A DNA stretch of 35,386 nt from an uncultured Opitutia bacterium (lineage in GTDB: Bacteria > Verrucomicrobiota > Verrucomicrobiia > Opitutales > Opitutaceae): contig CAIUOU010000091.1 of NCBI GenBank assembly GCA_903900845.1, forward strand, positions 1 through 35,386. Reading direction: 5' to 3'. The position numbers and the translations under genes were made by a program. Within the stretch, counting starts at the first letter, position 1; each line of letters begins with the position of its first letter. Below, one piece after another: positions 14,856 to 23,226 of the stretch. The notes under the pieces were generated by a model. That model did no database searches. It worked only from the letters and a program-made list of their open reading frames with translations, and was not told the DNA's origin.

Positions 14856-16211
14856 ATGAAAACGCGCATCCTTTTAGCGGCCGTTCTCGCGGTCCTTTCC
14901 GTCCCGCAACTCCCGCTGGCCGCCGCTGAAAGCCACCTCCACGTGGCCGTCGCCGCCAGCGTGGAGCGGGAGTTTTCCTCGTTGCTGGCGCTCTACACCG
15001 ACTTGCACCGCCACCCGGAGCTTTCGCTGATGGAGGAGAGGACGGCCGGAGTCATCGCCAAGGAGCTTCGCGCCGCCGGCCTGGAGGTAACCGAAGGCTT
15101 CGGCGGCGGATTCGGTGTCGTCGGCGTGCTGCGCAACGGCCCGGGGCCCACGGTTCTGCTCCGCGCCGACCTCGACGGGCTGCCCGTGCTGGAGGAGACC
15201 GGCCTGCCCTACGCGAGCACGCGTCGGACGAAGAACCTCTCGGGGCAGGAGGTGCCGGTGATGCACGCGTGCGGCCACGACGTGCACATGACGTGCCTGG
15301 TGGGCGCGGCCCGCACCTTGGCGGCGCTGAAGGACCGCTGGTCGGGCACGTTGGTCTTCGTGGGCCAGCCGGCGGAGGAAACCGGCGTGGGCGCCCGCGT
15401 GATGCTGGCAGCCGGGCTGTACCGGCGCTTCCCCAAGCCCGACTTCGCGATCGCGCTGCACGACAGCGCCACTCTGCCCGCGGGCACGGTCGGGCTGATC
15501 GAAGGCTTCTCCATGGCCAATGTGGACTCGGTGGATATCACCGTGCGCGGGGTGGGCGGACACGGCGCCTACCCCCACACGACCAAGGATCCCGTGGTGC
15601 TGGCGGCCCGCATCGTTCTGACGCTCCAGACCATTGTGAGCCGTGAGAACCGGCCGGTCGACCCGGTGGTGATCACGGTCGGCTCGATCCACGGCGGCAC
15701 CAAGCACAACATCATCCCCGACGAGGTGAAGCTCCAGCTCACGGTGCGGTCCTACGCCGACGACGTGCGCGCGCGCACCCTCGAGGCGATCCGCCGGGTG
15801 TGCCGTGGCGAGGCGATCGCCGCCGGCCTACCCGAGGAGCGGATGCCGGTCATCACGGTCTCGGAGACCGAGTACACGCCGGCCACCTACAACGATCCGG
15901 CACTCACCCGGCGGTTGCGCGGGACCTTCGAGCGCTGGTTCGGGGCGCCAAACGTGAAGGCCATCGATCCGGAGATGGGAGGGGAAGACTTCGGCCGCTT
16001 CGGCCGCACGACTGAAAAGGTGCCGATCAGCCTAATCCGGATCGGGGCCGTGGCCCCGGCCTTGGCGGCGGAAAGCGCACGTACCGGCGCCCCGCTCCCC
16101 TCCCTGCACTCGAGCAAGTTCGCCCCCCTGCCGGAGCCCACCCTCAAGACCGGCGTGACAGCGCTGATCGCCGCGGCGCTGGACCTGCTCGGCGTCCAAG
16201 GCAGCCCTTGA
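14856..16211 (+). CDS. Secreted M20-family amidohydrolase
   Basis: The protein has 451 residues, with a signal peptide (MKTRILLAAVLAVLSVPQLPLAAA). The M20D subfamily pattern is clear: LHRHPELSLMEERTA, LRADLDGLPVLEETGLPYAS, the metal-binding block MHACGHDVHM (C139, H141), FVGQPAEETGVGA with the catalytic Glu pair, and GSIHGGTKHNIIPDEVKLQLTVRSY. DPEMGGEDFG near the C-terminus supplies the last metal ligand region. Such enzymes cleave N-acyl amino acids or aminobenzoyl-glutamate type amides; the exact substrate is open. The export signal suggests a periplasmic role in scavenging acyl-amino compounds, unlike the cytoplasmic family members. It lies upstream of the rpmH operon in the same direction and is probably transcribed separately. 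Confidence 0.92.
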   Translation: MKTRILLAAVLAVLSVPQLPLAAAESHLHVAVAASVEREFSSLLALYTDLHRHPELSLMEERTAGVIAKELRAAGLEVTEGFGGGFGVVGVLRNGPGPTVLLRADLDGLPVLEETGLPYASTRRTKNLSGQEVPVMHACGHDVHMTCLVGAARTLAALKDRWSGTLVFVGQPAEETGVGARVMLAAGLYRRFPKPDFAIALHDSATLPAGTVGLIEGFSMANVDSVDITVRGVGGHGAYPHTTKDPVVLAARIVLTLQTIVSRENRPVDPVVITVGSIHGGTKHNIIPDEVKLQLTVRSYADDVRARTLEAIRRVCRGEAIAAGLPEERMPVITVSETEYTPATYNDPALTRRLRGTFERWFGAPNVKAIDPEMGGEDFGRFGRTTEKVPISLIRIGAVAPALAAESARTGAPLPSLHSSKFAPLPEPTLKTGVTALIAAALDLLGVQGSP

Positions 16212-16240
16212 CACCCTCGGGGCCGTGACGCACTTCTGAC
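16208..16240 (+). promoter_or_regulatory. Possible promoter of the rpmH operon
   Basis: A perfect -35 hexamer TTGACA (16208-16213) lies across the stop codon of the amidohydrolase gene. At the expected distance there is only CACTTCTGA, a poor -10. The following CTCTTTTTTTGACGATTTT is an unusually T-rich leader for this genome. The assignment is tentative. Confidence 0.25.
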
Positions 16241-16260
16241 CCTCTTTTTTTGACGATTTT

Positions 16261-16398
16261 ATGAAGCCAACATTCCGCCCGCACCGCAAGAAACGCGCCC
16301 GCAAGATCGGCTACCGCGCCCGGATGGCCACCGCTCACGGCCGCAAGGTGATCAAGTCCCGCCGCCTCAAGGGCCGCAAGCGGCTGACGGTCGTCTGA
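16261..16398 (+). CDS. rpmH: 50S ribosomal protein L34
   Basis: The protein has 45 residues. It starts [20 protein letters not shown] and ends KGRKRLTVV, the almost invariant L34 sequence, highly basic throughout. L34 binds domain I and III junctions of 23S rRNA in the large subunit. The gene has a T-rich leader and no Shine-Dalgarno. It begins the rpmH-rnpA-yidD-yidC run that is conserved in most bacteria. No dnaA gene or origin-like AT-rich DnaA-box cluster is present on its upstream side, unlike in many bacteria where rpmH is next to dnaA. Confidence 0.98.
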   Translation: MKPTFRPHRKKRARKIGYRARMATAHGRKVIKSRRLKGRKRLTVV

Positions 16399-16453
16399 TT
16401 CCGCCCGGCCGGCACCACCGGCCGGCGCGGGCGGGCAATACCGCGATCCACCC

Positions 16454-16831
16454 ATGAAGTTCCCGCCCGCCCGGCGCCTCAACCGCGCCAGCGAGATCAA
16501 GGTCGTCCGCGAACAAGGCCGCCGGCTCGAATGCCGGGCCTTCACCCTCTGGTGGCGGCGGCGGCCGGATGAGCCTTCAGCGGCAAGCGGCCCCAGGGTA
16601 TGTGTGATCGCCTCGACCGCCGCCGTAGGCCCGGCGGTCTGCCGGAACCGCGCCAAACGCCGTCTCCGAGAGGTTTTCCGACACGAGCAGACGACGGTTC
16701 CCCCTGGGTGCGACCTGTTGATGATCGCCCGCCCCGGCACCCTTTCCTGGCCGCTGCCCCGGTTGCAGAGCACCTTCGCGGAGGCCTGCCGCCAAATCCC
16801 CGCCGGAGGACCCGGCGACACCGGAACGTGA
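16454..16831 (+). CDS. rnpA: Ribonuclease P protein component
   Basis: The protein has 125 residues, the normal length. It opens with [20 protein letters not shown], matching the family start (basic, R-L-x, then a phenylalanine/valine helix), and has the diagnostic RNR region [14 protein letters not shown]. It binds the catalytic RNA RnpB and helps process the 5' leader of pre-tRNAs. The last 20 residues are Gly/Pro-rich and variable. The ATG follows the rpmH stop by 55 bases. Its stop overlaps the GTG start of yidD by four bases (GTGA). Confidence 0.96.
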   Translation: MKFPPARRLNRASEIKVVREQGRRLECRAFTLWWRRRPDEPSAASGPRVCVIASTAAVGPAVCRNRAKRRLREVFRHEQTTVPPGCDLLMIARPGTLSWPLPRLQSTFAEACRQIPAGGPGDTGT

Positions 16832-17142
16832 CGAACGCGGCGGACTCCGGACCGGGCCCCGCAGCCCGACTGCTGATCGGCGCGGTGCGATTCTACCAGC
16901 GCGCGGTCTCGCCCTTGCTTCCGGTCGTCACCATGGGGGCGTGCGCCTGCCGCTTCTCCCCGACCTGTTCCCATTACGCCGCCGAAGCCCTCCGCATGCA
17001 CGGGGCGCTGCGCGGATTTCGCCTCGCCCTCACCCGTCTCGCCCGCTGCCACCCGCTCGGCGCCGGCGGCCTTGACCCCGTGCCGCCCGCGCGTCCCGTG
17101 TGCTCGCGCTCGTCGCGGAACAACGCTCCCGCTCTTCCCTGA
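16828..17142 (+). CDS. yidD: Membrane protein insertion efficiency factor YidD
   Basis: The protein has 104 residues, starting at GTG 16828, which overlaps the rnpA stop. The family core is complete: [16 protein letters not shown], then [19 protein letters not shown], then [17 protein letters not shown]. The short amphipathic protein sits at the inner membrane and supports YidC-dependent insertion. The 3' end overlaps yidC by one base (TGATG). The tail after the conserved DPVP motif is Arg/Ser-rich and not conserved. A longer upstream reading from 16600 lies inside rnpA and is rejected. Confidence 0.95.
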   Translation: MTNAADSGPGPAARLLIGAVRFYQRAVSPLLPVVTMGACACRFSPTCSHYAAEALRMHGALRGFRLALTRLARCHPLGAGGLDPVPPARPVCSRSSRNNAPALP

Positions 17143-18938
17143 TGGACAAGAAAAACTTCGCCATTGGCGCGCTTCTCCTCGTCGCCGCCTTCACCATCCT
17201 GATTTTCGGCCCGAAGCCCGCGCCGCCGGCGCCCCCGGCCCCAGCCGCGGCGCCAGCCGCTGAAACCGGCGCCGCCCCTGCGAGCGCCGGCGCACCTACC
17301 GCCGCGGTGGCATCGGCGGCGCCAACCTCCGTGGTCGCCAGCGTAAACCAAGACGCGGCCGGGGTGCGCACCGTCACCCTGGAGAACGAGTTCATCTCCG
17401 CCCGTATCACCAACGCCGGCGGCGCCGTGCGAGACGTGGCGTTCCGGAAGCATCCGGCGGCGCTGGAGAATGCGAACCCCTACGTTTACAACGCGCTGCA
17501 CGAGGACCCGCTTCTGGCCTTCACCGACTATCCCGGGCTGGGGCGCGCCACCCTTTACGAGCTGGTGAGCAGCTCCCCCACGGAGGCGGTCTTCCGCCAT
17601 GTGCTCGACGGCCGGATCGAGGTCACCCGCACCTACCGCCTGACCAAGGAGGGTGAAAAGGGCGCGGATCCCTACCGGATCCGGCACGAGACCACCTTCC
17701 GCAACCTCGGGACCGGGACGCAGCCGCTCGGCAAGGCGTCCCTCAGCCTCGGCACGGCCGGGTTGATCGACGGCGCTGACGTCGGCCAGTACCTGAACGT
17801 CGTCACTTTCGACGGGAACGACACCGTGTTCCTCGAGCGCTCCGAACTCGAGGGCGGCGGTATCGGCTCGCTGGTCGGCGCCGGCCGGCCGGCGGTCGCC
17901 ACACTGGAACGGCCGGGCAACGTGGTGTGGGCGGCCGCGAAGAACCAGTTCTTCACCAGCCAGTACACGCCCGAGAAACCGGGCACGGGCGTCGCCGTGC
18001 GCCGCATCGAGCTGCCCCCGTTCCCCAACTCCAGCTACCCGCACATCGGCCTCGCGGGTGCGATCAAGTTCGACCTGCCGGTGCTCGCCGCCAACGGCAC
18101 CACCACGCTGCAGGGCACCCTCTACGTCGGCCCGCAGGAGTACCGCCGTCTCTCGCGCTTCGAGCAGAACGAGGACCGGGTCCTTCCCTACACCCAGTAT
18201 TTCTTCAACCGCATCTTCCTCAGCGGCTACGTCGCCCCGCTGCAGAACATCCTCCTCAACCTCACCCACGGCTGGGTCGGCAACTGGGGCGTCGCCGTCA
18301 TCCTGATGACCCTCATCCTCAAGATCATCAGCCTGCCCTTCACCCTCGCCGCCTCGCGCTCGGCCAAGAAAATGGCGAAGCTCCAGCCCGACCTGCAGGC
18401 CATCCGCGAGAAGTACAAGGACAACCCCCAGAAGCAGCAGCAGGCCACGATGGAGCTCTTCAAGCAGAAGCGCATCAACCCGCTGGGAGGCTGCATCCCC
18501 ATCCTGATCACCTTCCCGCTCTTCATCGGGTTCTTCGCCATGCTCCAATGCACCGCCGAACTGCGACTCCAGCCGTTCCTGTGGGCCAAGGACCTCGCCT
18601 CGCCCGACACCGTCGGCCACTTGTTCGGCATCTCCTGGCTGCCCATCAACATCATGCCGATCCTCATGGGAGCGACCATGGTCATACAGATGCGGCTCAC
18701 GCCCACGCCGTCGGTCGACAACATGCAGATGAAGATGATGAAGATCATGCCCTACGTCTTCACGCTCTTCTGCTACGGCTTCTCCTGCGCCCTCGCCCTG
18801 TACTCCACGGTGAACGGTGTCTTCACGATCGTGCAGCAGGTCATCGTCAACCGCATGAAGGATCCCGACGAGGCGCCCGTCGCCGTCGCTCCCGGCGGTC
18901 GCCCGGTCAAGAACGTCACGCCGAAGAAGCAGAAGTAG
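17142..18938 (+). CDS. yidC: Membrane protein insertase YidC
   Basis: The protein has 598 residues. The N-terminal transmembrane anchor ([22 protein letters not shown]) is followed by a Pro/Ala-rich linker, about residues 25-80, and a periplasmic beta-domain (about 80-355) with VTLENEFISARITNAGGAVRDV. The conserved core has five membrane segments in the last 240 residues: GNWGVAVILMTLILKIISLPFT, the cytoplasmic hairpin KMAKLQPDLQAIREKYKD, MELFKQKRINPLGGCIP, then the last helices. This is the Gram-negative form with the large periplasmic domain. It inserts and folds inner membrane proteins with or without SecYEG. ATG 17142 is fixed by the yidD overlap; the earlier reading from 17100 is unlikely. 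Confidence 0.97.
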   Translation: MDKKNFAIGALLLVAAFTILIFGPKPAPPAPPAPAAAPAAETGAAPASAGAPTAAVASAAPTSVVASVNQDAAGVRTVTLENEFISARITNAGGAVRDVAFRKHPAALENANPYVYNALHEDPLLAFTDYPGLGRATLYELVSSSPTEAVFRHVLDGRIEVTRTYRLTKEGEKGADPYRIRHETTFRNLGTGTQPLGKASLSLGTAGLIDGADVGQYLNVVTFDGNDTVFLERSELEGGGIGSLVGAGRPAVATLERPGNVVWAAAKNQFFTSQYTPEKPGTGVAVRRIELPPFPNSSYPHIGLAGAIKFDLPVLAANGTTTLQGTLYVGPQEYRRLSRFEQNEDRVLPYTQYFFNRIFLSGYVAPLQNILLNLTHGWVGNWGVAVILMTLILKIISLPFTLAASRSAKKMAKLQPDLQAIREKYKDNPQKQQQATMELFKQKRINPLGGCIPILITFPLFIGFFAMLQCTAELRLQPFLWAKDLASPDTVGHLFGISWLPINIMPILMGATMVIQMRLTPTPSVDNMQMKMMKIMPYVFTLFCYGFSCALALYSTVNGVFTIVQQVIVNRMKDPDEAPVAVAPGGRPVKNVTPKKQK

Positions 18939-18979
18939 ACCCGCCCGCCGCCCCGCCGCGGCCCGTTCCCTCCGTCCCC

Positions 18980-19708
18980 ATGGCCGGCCACAACAAATGG
19001 TCCAAGGTCAAGCGGCTGAAGGCCGTGACCGACTCCCGCCGGGGCAAGGTCTTCTCCCGGCTCGCCCGCGACATCACGCTCGCCGCCAAGGCCGGCGGCG
19101 GCAATCCCGACGGCAACGCCCGCCTGCGCACGCTCGTGCTCAAGGCGCGCGAGGCCAACATGCCCGCCGACAACGTCGACCGCGCCGTCAAGAAGGGCAC
19201 CGGCGAGCTGCCGGGCGTCGTCTACGAGGAGATCACCTACGAGGCCTACGGTCCGGACGGCGTCGCCTTCATCGTGAAGGCGACCACCGACAACAAGCAG
19301 CGCGCCGCCAAGGACGTGCGCGCGGCGTTCGCCCGGTGGGGTGGCAACCTGGCCTCTTCGGGCGCCGTGGCTTTCCAGTTCCTCCACGCCGGGCAGTTCC
19401 TCGTCGCCCGGGGCCGGACCGACGAGGAGACCCTGATGGGGCTCGCGCTCGAGGCCGGCGCCGACGACTTCCTCGCGAGCGAACAGGGCTTCGAGATCCG
19501 TTGCGACCCGCACGCGTTCGACAAGGTGTCGCACGCGCTCGAGCGCGCCGGGATTCGCCCGGAGATCGCCGAGATCGCCTACATTCCCGTGAACACCGTG
19601 CCGGTGAAGGACGCCGCCCACGCCGACGCGCTCGAGCGCCTGCACGAGGCCCTCGACGAGATCGACGACGTGCAGCAGGTGTTCTCCAACGAGGAGGCCG
19701 GCGCCTGA
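18980..19708 (+). CDS. YebC/TACO1 family DNA-binding or translation-related protein
   Basis: The protein has 242 residues. It starts MAGHNKWSKVKRLKAVTDS, with RGKVFSRLARDITLAAKAGG, NARLRTLVLKAREANMPADN and TDNKQRAAKDVRAAFARWGGNL, all landmarks of the family. The three-domain fold ends with a region rich in acidic residues (EIDDVQQVFSNEEA). YebC proteins are reported both as transcriptional regulators and as factors that ease ribosome stalling at proline runs; the sequence cannot decide. It lies 41 bases after yidC in the same direction, probably in the same transcript, and its ATG follows a C/T-rich leader. Confidence 0.95.
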   Translation: MAGHNKWSKVKRLKAVTDSRRGKVFSRLARDITLAAKAGGGNPDGNARLRTLVLKAREANMPADNVDRAVKKGTGELPGVVYEEITYEAYGPDGVAFIVKATTDNKQRAAKDVRAAFARWGGNLASSGAVAFQFLHAGQFLVARGRTDEETLMGLALEAGADDFLASEQGFEIRCDPHAFDKVSHALERAGIRPEIAEIAYIPVNTVPVKDAAHADALERLHEALDEIDDVQQVFSNEEAGA

Positions 19709-19773
19709 ACGGTCCGCCGTCCGGACCGCCGCTTGCCACCGCCCGCACCCGCTGCTCCGATCGTGCGCCGCCG

Positions 19774-20970
19774 ATGACCGACGATCAGGAAAACGTGACG
19801 CCCGCGCCGGAAACGGCCCGCCACCTCGCGCCCGGCGACGTCGGGCTGGTGACGCCGCGCGACTTTGTCCACCGGGAGGCGTTCACGTTCCGGAGCGGCC
19901 AGACGCTGCCGGGCTTCACCCTGCGCTACGAGACCTACGGCGGGTTGAACGCCGCGCGCGACAACGTGATCGTCATCTGCCACGCGCTGAGCGGCGACCA
20001 CCATTGCGCCGGCTGGCACACACCGCAGGACCGCAAGCCGGGCTGGTGGAACAACCTCATCGGCGCCGGCAAGGCGGTCGACACGCGCCGCTTCTTCGTC
20101 GTCTGCGCCAACGTGCTCGGGGGCTGCCAGGGCTCGTCCGGTCCTTCCTCCCTCAACGCGGAGACCGGCCGCCCGCACGGCACCACGTTCCCGTTCGTCA
20201 CCATCCGCGACATGGTGCGCGCGCAGAAGCTCCTGCTAGACCACCTCGGTGTCACCGGAGTGCACGCGGTCGTCGGCGGCTCGATGGGCGGCATGCAGGC
20301 GCTGCAGTTCGCCATCGAGTACCCGCGCCTTGTGCGGCGCGTGCTCGCGATGGCGACGACGGGCCGCGAGAGCGCGCAGGCGATCGCCTTCAACGAGGTG
20401 GGCCGGCAGGCCATCATGCAGGATCCCGCGTGGAACCGCGGCGACTACCAGCGCGACGGCGGCCCGCGCGTGGGTCTCGCGATCGCCCGCATGATGGCGC
20501 ACATCACGTACGTGTCCGACGCGTCGATGGACCGGAAGTTCGGCCGCCGCAAGAAGGACACCGCCGCGCCGGAGGCTTACACCTTCGACCTGCAGTTCGA
20601 GGTGGAGAGCTACCTGCGTCACCAGGGCCAGAGTTTCATCAACCGTTTCGACGCCAACTCCTACCTCTACATCACGCGCGCGCTCGACCAGTTCGATTTG
20701 GAGGAGGGCGGCCTGACCCTCGAGCAGGCGTTCGCCCCCGTCGAGGCCGAGACGCTCGTGGTGGGTTTCACCAGCGACTGGCTCTTCCCGCCGGCGCAGA
20801 ACCGCCGCCTCGCCCTCGCGCTCCTGCGCGCGGGCAAACGGGCCAGCTACGCCGAACTCGCCACCGACCTCGGCCACGACTCGTTCCTGCTCGAGTCGGA
20901 GGACCTCTACGCCCTCGTGCGCGCCTTCCTCGAACGCGAGGGGACCGAGCCCGTCAACTACGAGATCTGA
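19774..20970 (+). CDS. metX: Homoserine O-acyltransferase MetX (annotated as acetyltransferase)
   Basis: The protein has 398 residues, an alpha/beta hydrolase fold. The nucleophile elbow is VVGGSMGGMQAL with S170, and the rest of the triad is D335 in TSDWLFP and H368 in LGHDSFL. Other family blocks are VICHALSGDHHCAGW, WWNNLIGAGKAVDT and NVLGGCQGSSGPSSLN. It acylates L-homoserine at the first committed step of methionine synthesis; acetyl-CoA is the usual donor but some MetX enzymes prefer succinyl-CoA, and sequence alone does not settle it. ATG 19774 gives the standard length. metW follows after 13 bases, forming the familiar metXW pair. No SAM riboswitch fits into the short upstream gap. 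Confidence 0.95.
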   Translation: MTDDQENVTPAPETARHLAPGDVGLVTPRDFVHREAFTFRSGQTLPGFTLRYETYGGLNAARDNVIVICHALSGDHHCAGWHTPQDRKPGWWNNLIGAGKAVDTRRFFVVCANVLGGCQGSSGPSSLNAETGRPHGTTFPFVTIRDMVRAQKLLLDHLGVTGVHAVVGGSMGGMQALQFAIEYPRLVRRVLAMATTGRESAQAIAFNEVGRQAIMQDPAWNRGDYQRDGGPRVGLAIARMMAHITYVSDASMDRKFGRRKKDTAAPEAYTFDLQFEVESYLRHQGQSFINRFDANSYLYITRALDQFDLEEGGLTLEQAFAPVEAETLVVGFTSDWLFPPAQNRRLALALLRAGKRASYAELATDLGHDSFLLESEDLYALVRAFLEREGTEPVNYEI

Positions 20971-20983
20971 ACCCGCCGCGCCG

Positions 20984-21589
20984 ATGCCACGGACCTCTGA
21001 AAAACGCACCGTCGACATGCAGGTCATCGGGGACTGGGTGGAGCCCGGCGCCCGGGTGCTCGACCTCGGCTGCGGCCAGGGCGCGCTGCTGCACTACCTC
21101 GTGCAGTCCAAGCAGGTCTCCGCCGTCGGCGTCGACCTCGACTTCGCCAAGGTAACCGCGTGCGTGCGCCGCGGGCTGTGCGCCCACCAGGGCGACATGA
21201 CGCGCTTCATGCGCGATTTTCCCGAGAAACATTTCGACCGGGTGATCTGCTCGCGCACGGTGCAGGAGCTGGCCGATCCGGCCGCCGTCATCCTCGAGGC
21301 GCTGCGCGTGGGCCGTGCCGTGACGGTCGGCTTCGTCAACCACGGCTTCTGGAAGAACCGGCTCAACGCGCTGCTGCAGGGCAGCAAGATCCGCAACGAG
21401 GTGTACACCACGGAGTGGTTCGAGAGCCGGCCGTCCAACCCCGTCACCGTGCTCGACTTCGAGCGCTTCTGCGGAGCCAAGGGCATCCGCATCGCGCGCC
21501 GCGCGCACCTCGCCGGCGACTGGCGCACCCCGTGCGCCGCCCTGCCCAACCTGCTCGCCGGCTACGCGCTTTACGATCTCGCGCGCTGA
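20984..21589 (+). CDS. metW: Methionine biosynthesis protein MetW
   Basis: The protein has 201 residues. The methyltransferase-like fold shows the SAM motif RVLDLGCGQGALL (about residue 23), GVDLDFAKVTACVRRG and the family block FPEKHFDRVICSRTVQELADP. VGFVNHGFWKNRL and YTTEWFESRPSNPVTVLDFERFC complete the MetW pattern. MetW acts with MetX in methionine synthesis and in some bacteria is needed for full MetX activity. It is located directly after metX, with no promoter in between. No methyl-acceptor is known for the family. Confidence 0.95.
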   Translation: MPRTSEKRTVDMQVIGDWVEPGARVLDLGCGQGALLHYLVQSKQVSAVGVDLDFAKVTACVRRGLCAHQGDMTRFMRDFPEKHFDRVICSRTVQELADPAAVILEALRVGRAVTVGFVNHGFWKNRLNALLQGSKIRNEVYTTEWFESRPSNPVTVLDFERFCGAKGIRIARRAHLAGDWRTPCAALPNLLAGYALYDLAR

Positions 21590-21628
21590 ACGCCCCGCCG
21601 CACGCTCTCCCCGCCCCTCTCTCCCACC

Positions 21629-23065
21629 ATGAACCGCCCACGCCTCCGCCTGCTCGCCGGCCTCCTCGCCGTCCTCGCCCCCGCCGCCCAAGCCCAGACC
21701 GCCCGCACCGGCACCGTCGCCAAGCGCTACGCCGAGCTCTGCGCCAACTGCCACGGCGACAAGCTGCAGGGCGCCCAGGCCCCCTCGATGCTCGACGATA
21801 GCTGGCTCGTCGGCGGCGACGACGCCTCGATCGAGAAGAGCATCCGCACCGGCTTTCCCGACAAGGGCATGCCCGCCTGGGGCAACGCTATCCCCGACAA
21901 GGAAATCCGCGCGATGGTCATCTACATCCGCGAGCAGCGCGAGTTGTCCCGCCGCGGCCAGCTGCAGTTCAACAAACCCGCCGACTCCGTGACGACCCGC
22001 AGCCAGCTGCACGACTTCCAGGTCTCGACCTGGGTGGGCGGGCTGAAGGAGCCCTTCTCGCTGGCGTTCCTGAAGCCCGACCTCGCTGTCGTCACCGAGA
22101 AGCGGGGCCACGCGTTCCTCGTGGAGAAGGGCAAGCTCGCCGCGCGCCCGCTGCTCGGCCTCCCGGTTGTCGATACCGCCAGCCAGGCCGGCCTGTTCGA
22201 CGTGCTCCCGCACCCCGACCACGCGCGGAACGGCTGGGTCTACTTCGCCTTCAGCGACCCGCGGAAGGACGCCGAGGGCAAACCGGTAAGCCTCACGCGC
22301 ATCATCCGCGGCCGGATCAAGGACGGCGCCGTGGTCGACCAGGAGACCGTCTACCAAGCCCGGCCCGAGCATTACCTCAAGTCCGGCGGCGTGCACTTCG
22401 GCGGCCGGCTCGCGTTCGACCGCGATGGATTCCTCTACTTCACGATCGGCGACCGCGGCCAAGGACCGCACGCGCAGGACATCACCCGCCCAAACGGCAA
22501 GGTGCACCGCATCCATGACGACGGCCGCGTGCCCGCCGACAACCCGTTCGCCAAGAACCCGGAGGCCTGCGCCACCATCTGGAGCTACGGCCACCGCAAC
22601 CCGCAGGGCCTCGCGTTCCAGCCCGGCACCGGCGATCTGTTCGACCTCGAGCACGGGCCCCGCGGCGGCGACGAGGTCAACCTCGTCCGGAAGGGCCTGA
22701 ACTACGGTTGGCCCGTCATCTCCTACGGCATGAACTACGACGGCACCACGCTCACCGAGCTCACGGTCAAGGAAGGCATGGAGCAGCCGCTCGCCTACTG
22801 GGTGCCCTCGATCGCGCCATGCGGGGCCAATTTCTACGCCGGCGATCTCTTCCCGAAGTGGCGCGACCACCTCTTCGTCGCCACCCTCGCCGCGCAGGAG
22901 TTGCGCCGCCTCGAGGTCTCGGGCGGCAAGGTCGTCGCGCAGGAGATCCTCTTCAAGGACCTCGGCCGCATCCGGCACATCGTCGCCGGCCCCGACGGCG
23001 CGCTCTACGCGCTGCTGCCCGAGCGCGTCGCGCGCCTCGCGCCACCGTCCGCCCCCGGAACCTGA
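21629..23065 (+). CDS. Cytochrome c - sugar/sorbosone dehydrogenase-like fusion (PQQ-dependent type)
   Basis: The protein has 478 residues with signal peptide MNRPRLRLLAGLLAVLAPAAQAQ. Residues about 25-105 are a class I cytochrome c domain with heme motif CANCH (C38, C41, H42) and a likely axial Met in GMPAWG. From about 115 on the chain is a GSDH-type beta-propeller with GGLKEPFSLAFLKPD, GLFDVLPHPDHARNG, GGRLAFDRDGFLYFTIGDRG, YGHRNPQGLAFQPGTGDLF and HGPRGGDEVN, the last two being the family's PQQ/Ca site region. It should oxidise an aldose or similar sugar in the periplasm and pass electrons through the fused heme. The ATG follows a pyrimidine-rich leader, CTCTCTCCCACC. The 3' end overlaps the convergent DUF2256 gene by about 60 bases. 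Confidence 0.9.
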   Translation: MNRPRLRLLAGLLAVLAPAAQAQTARTGTVAKRYAELCANCHGDKLQGAQAPSMLDDSWLVGGDDASIEKSIRTGFPDKGMPAWGNAIPDKEIRAMVIYIREQRELSRRGQLQFNKPADSVTTRSQLHDFQVSTWVGGLKEPFSLAFLKPDLAVVTEKRGHAFLVEKGKLAARPLLGLPVVDTASQAGLFDVLPHPDHARNGWVYFAFSDPRKDAEGKPVSLTRIIRGRIKDGAVVDQETVYQARPEHYLKSGGVHFGGRLAFDRDGFLYFTIGDRGQGPHAQDITRPNGKVHRIHDDGRVPADNPFAKNPEACATIWSYGHRNPQGLAFQPGTGDLFDLEHGPRGGDEVNLVRKGLNYGWPVISYGMNYDGTTLTELTVKEGMEQPLAYWVPSIAPCGANFYAGDLFPKWRDHLFVATLAAQELRRLEVSGGKVVAQEILFKDLGRIRHIVAGPDGALYALLPERVARLAPPSAPGT

Positions 23066-23226
23066 CCGGCCGGCGGCCGGGCCGCCTCCCCGCGACGCGA
23101 CCGGCAGCGGTCGCTGCAATACTTCACCTCGTCCCAGACGCGCGCCCACTTGCGGCGCCAGACGAACGGCCGTCCGCACACCGCGCACGGCTTCTCGGGC
23201 AGGTTCTCCTTTCGCACGCCCCTCAT
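23005..23226 (-). CDS. Small zinc-ribbon-like protein, DUF2256 type
   Basis: The protein has 73 residues. The conserved core is KENLPEKPCAVCGRPFVWRRKW followed by VKYCSDRCRSRR, with four cysteines in a CxxC...CxxxC zinc-finger-like pattern, as in DUF2256 proteins. The function is unknown; family members are often found near photolyase-like or DUF2071 genes. Its ATG at 23226 overlaps the stop of the upstream gene (ATGA), so it should be translated with it. The last 24 residues are low-complexity and overlap the sugar dehydrogenase gene on the other strand. Confidence 0.85.
   Translation of the reverse strand: MRGVRKENLPEKPCAVCGRPFVWRRKWARVWDEVKYCSDRCRSRRGEAARPPAGQVPGADGGARRATRSGSSA

Noticed and set aside
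16974-18620. 548-residue minus-strand frame opposite yidC
   Set aside because: yidC is certain on the other strand, and the frame has only charged low-complexity sequence.
19709-19773. Possible SAM riboswitch before metX
   Set aside because: The gap is only 65 bases and shows no SAM riboswitch core or terminator hairpin.
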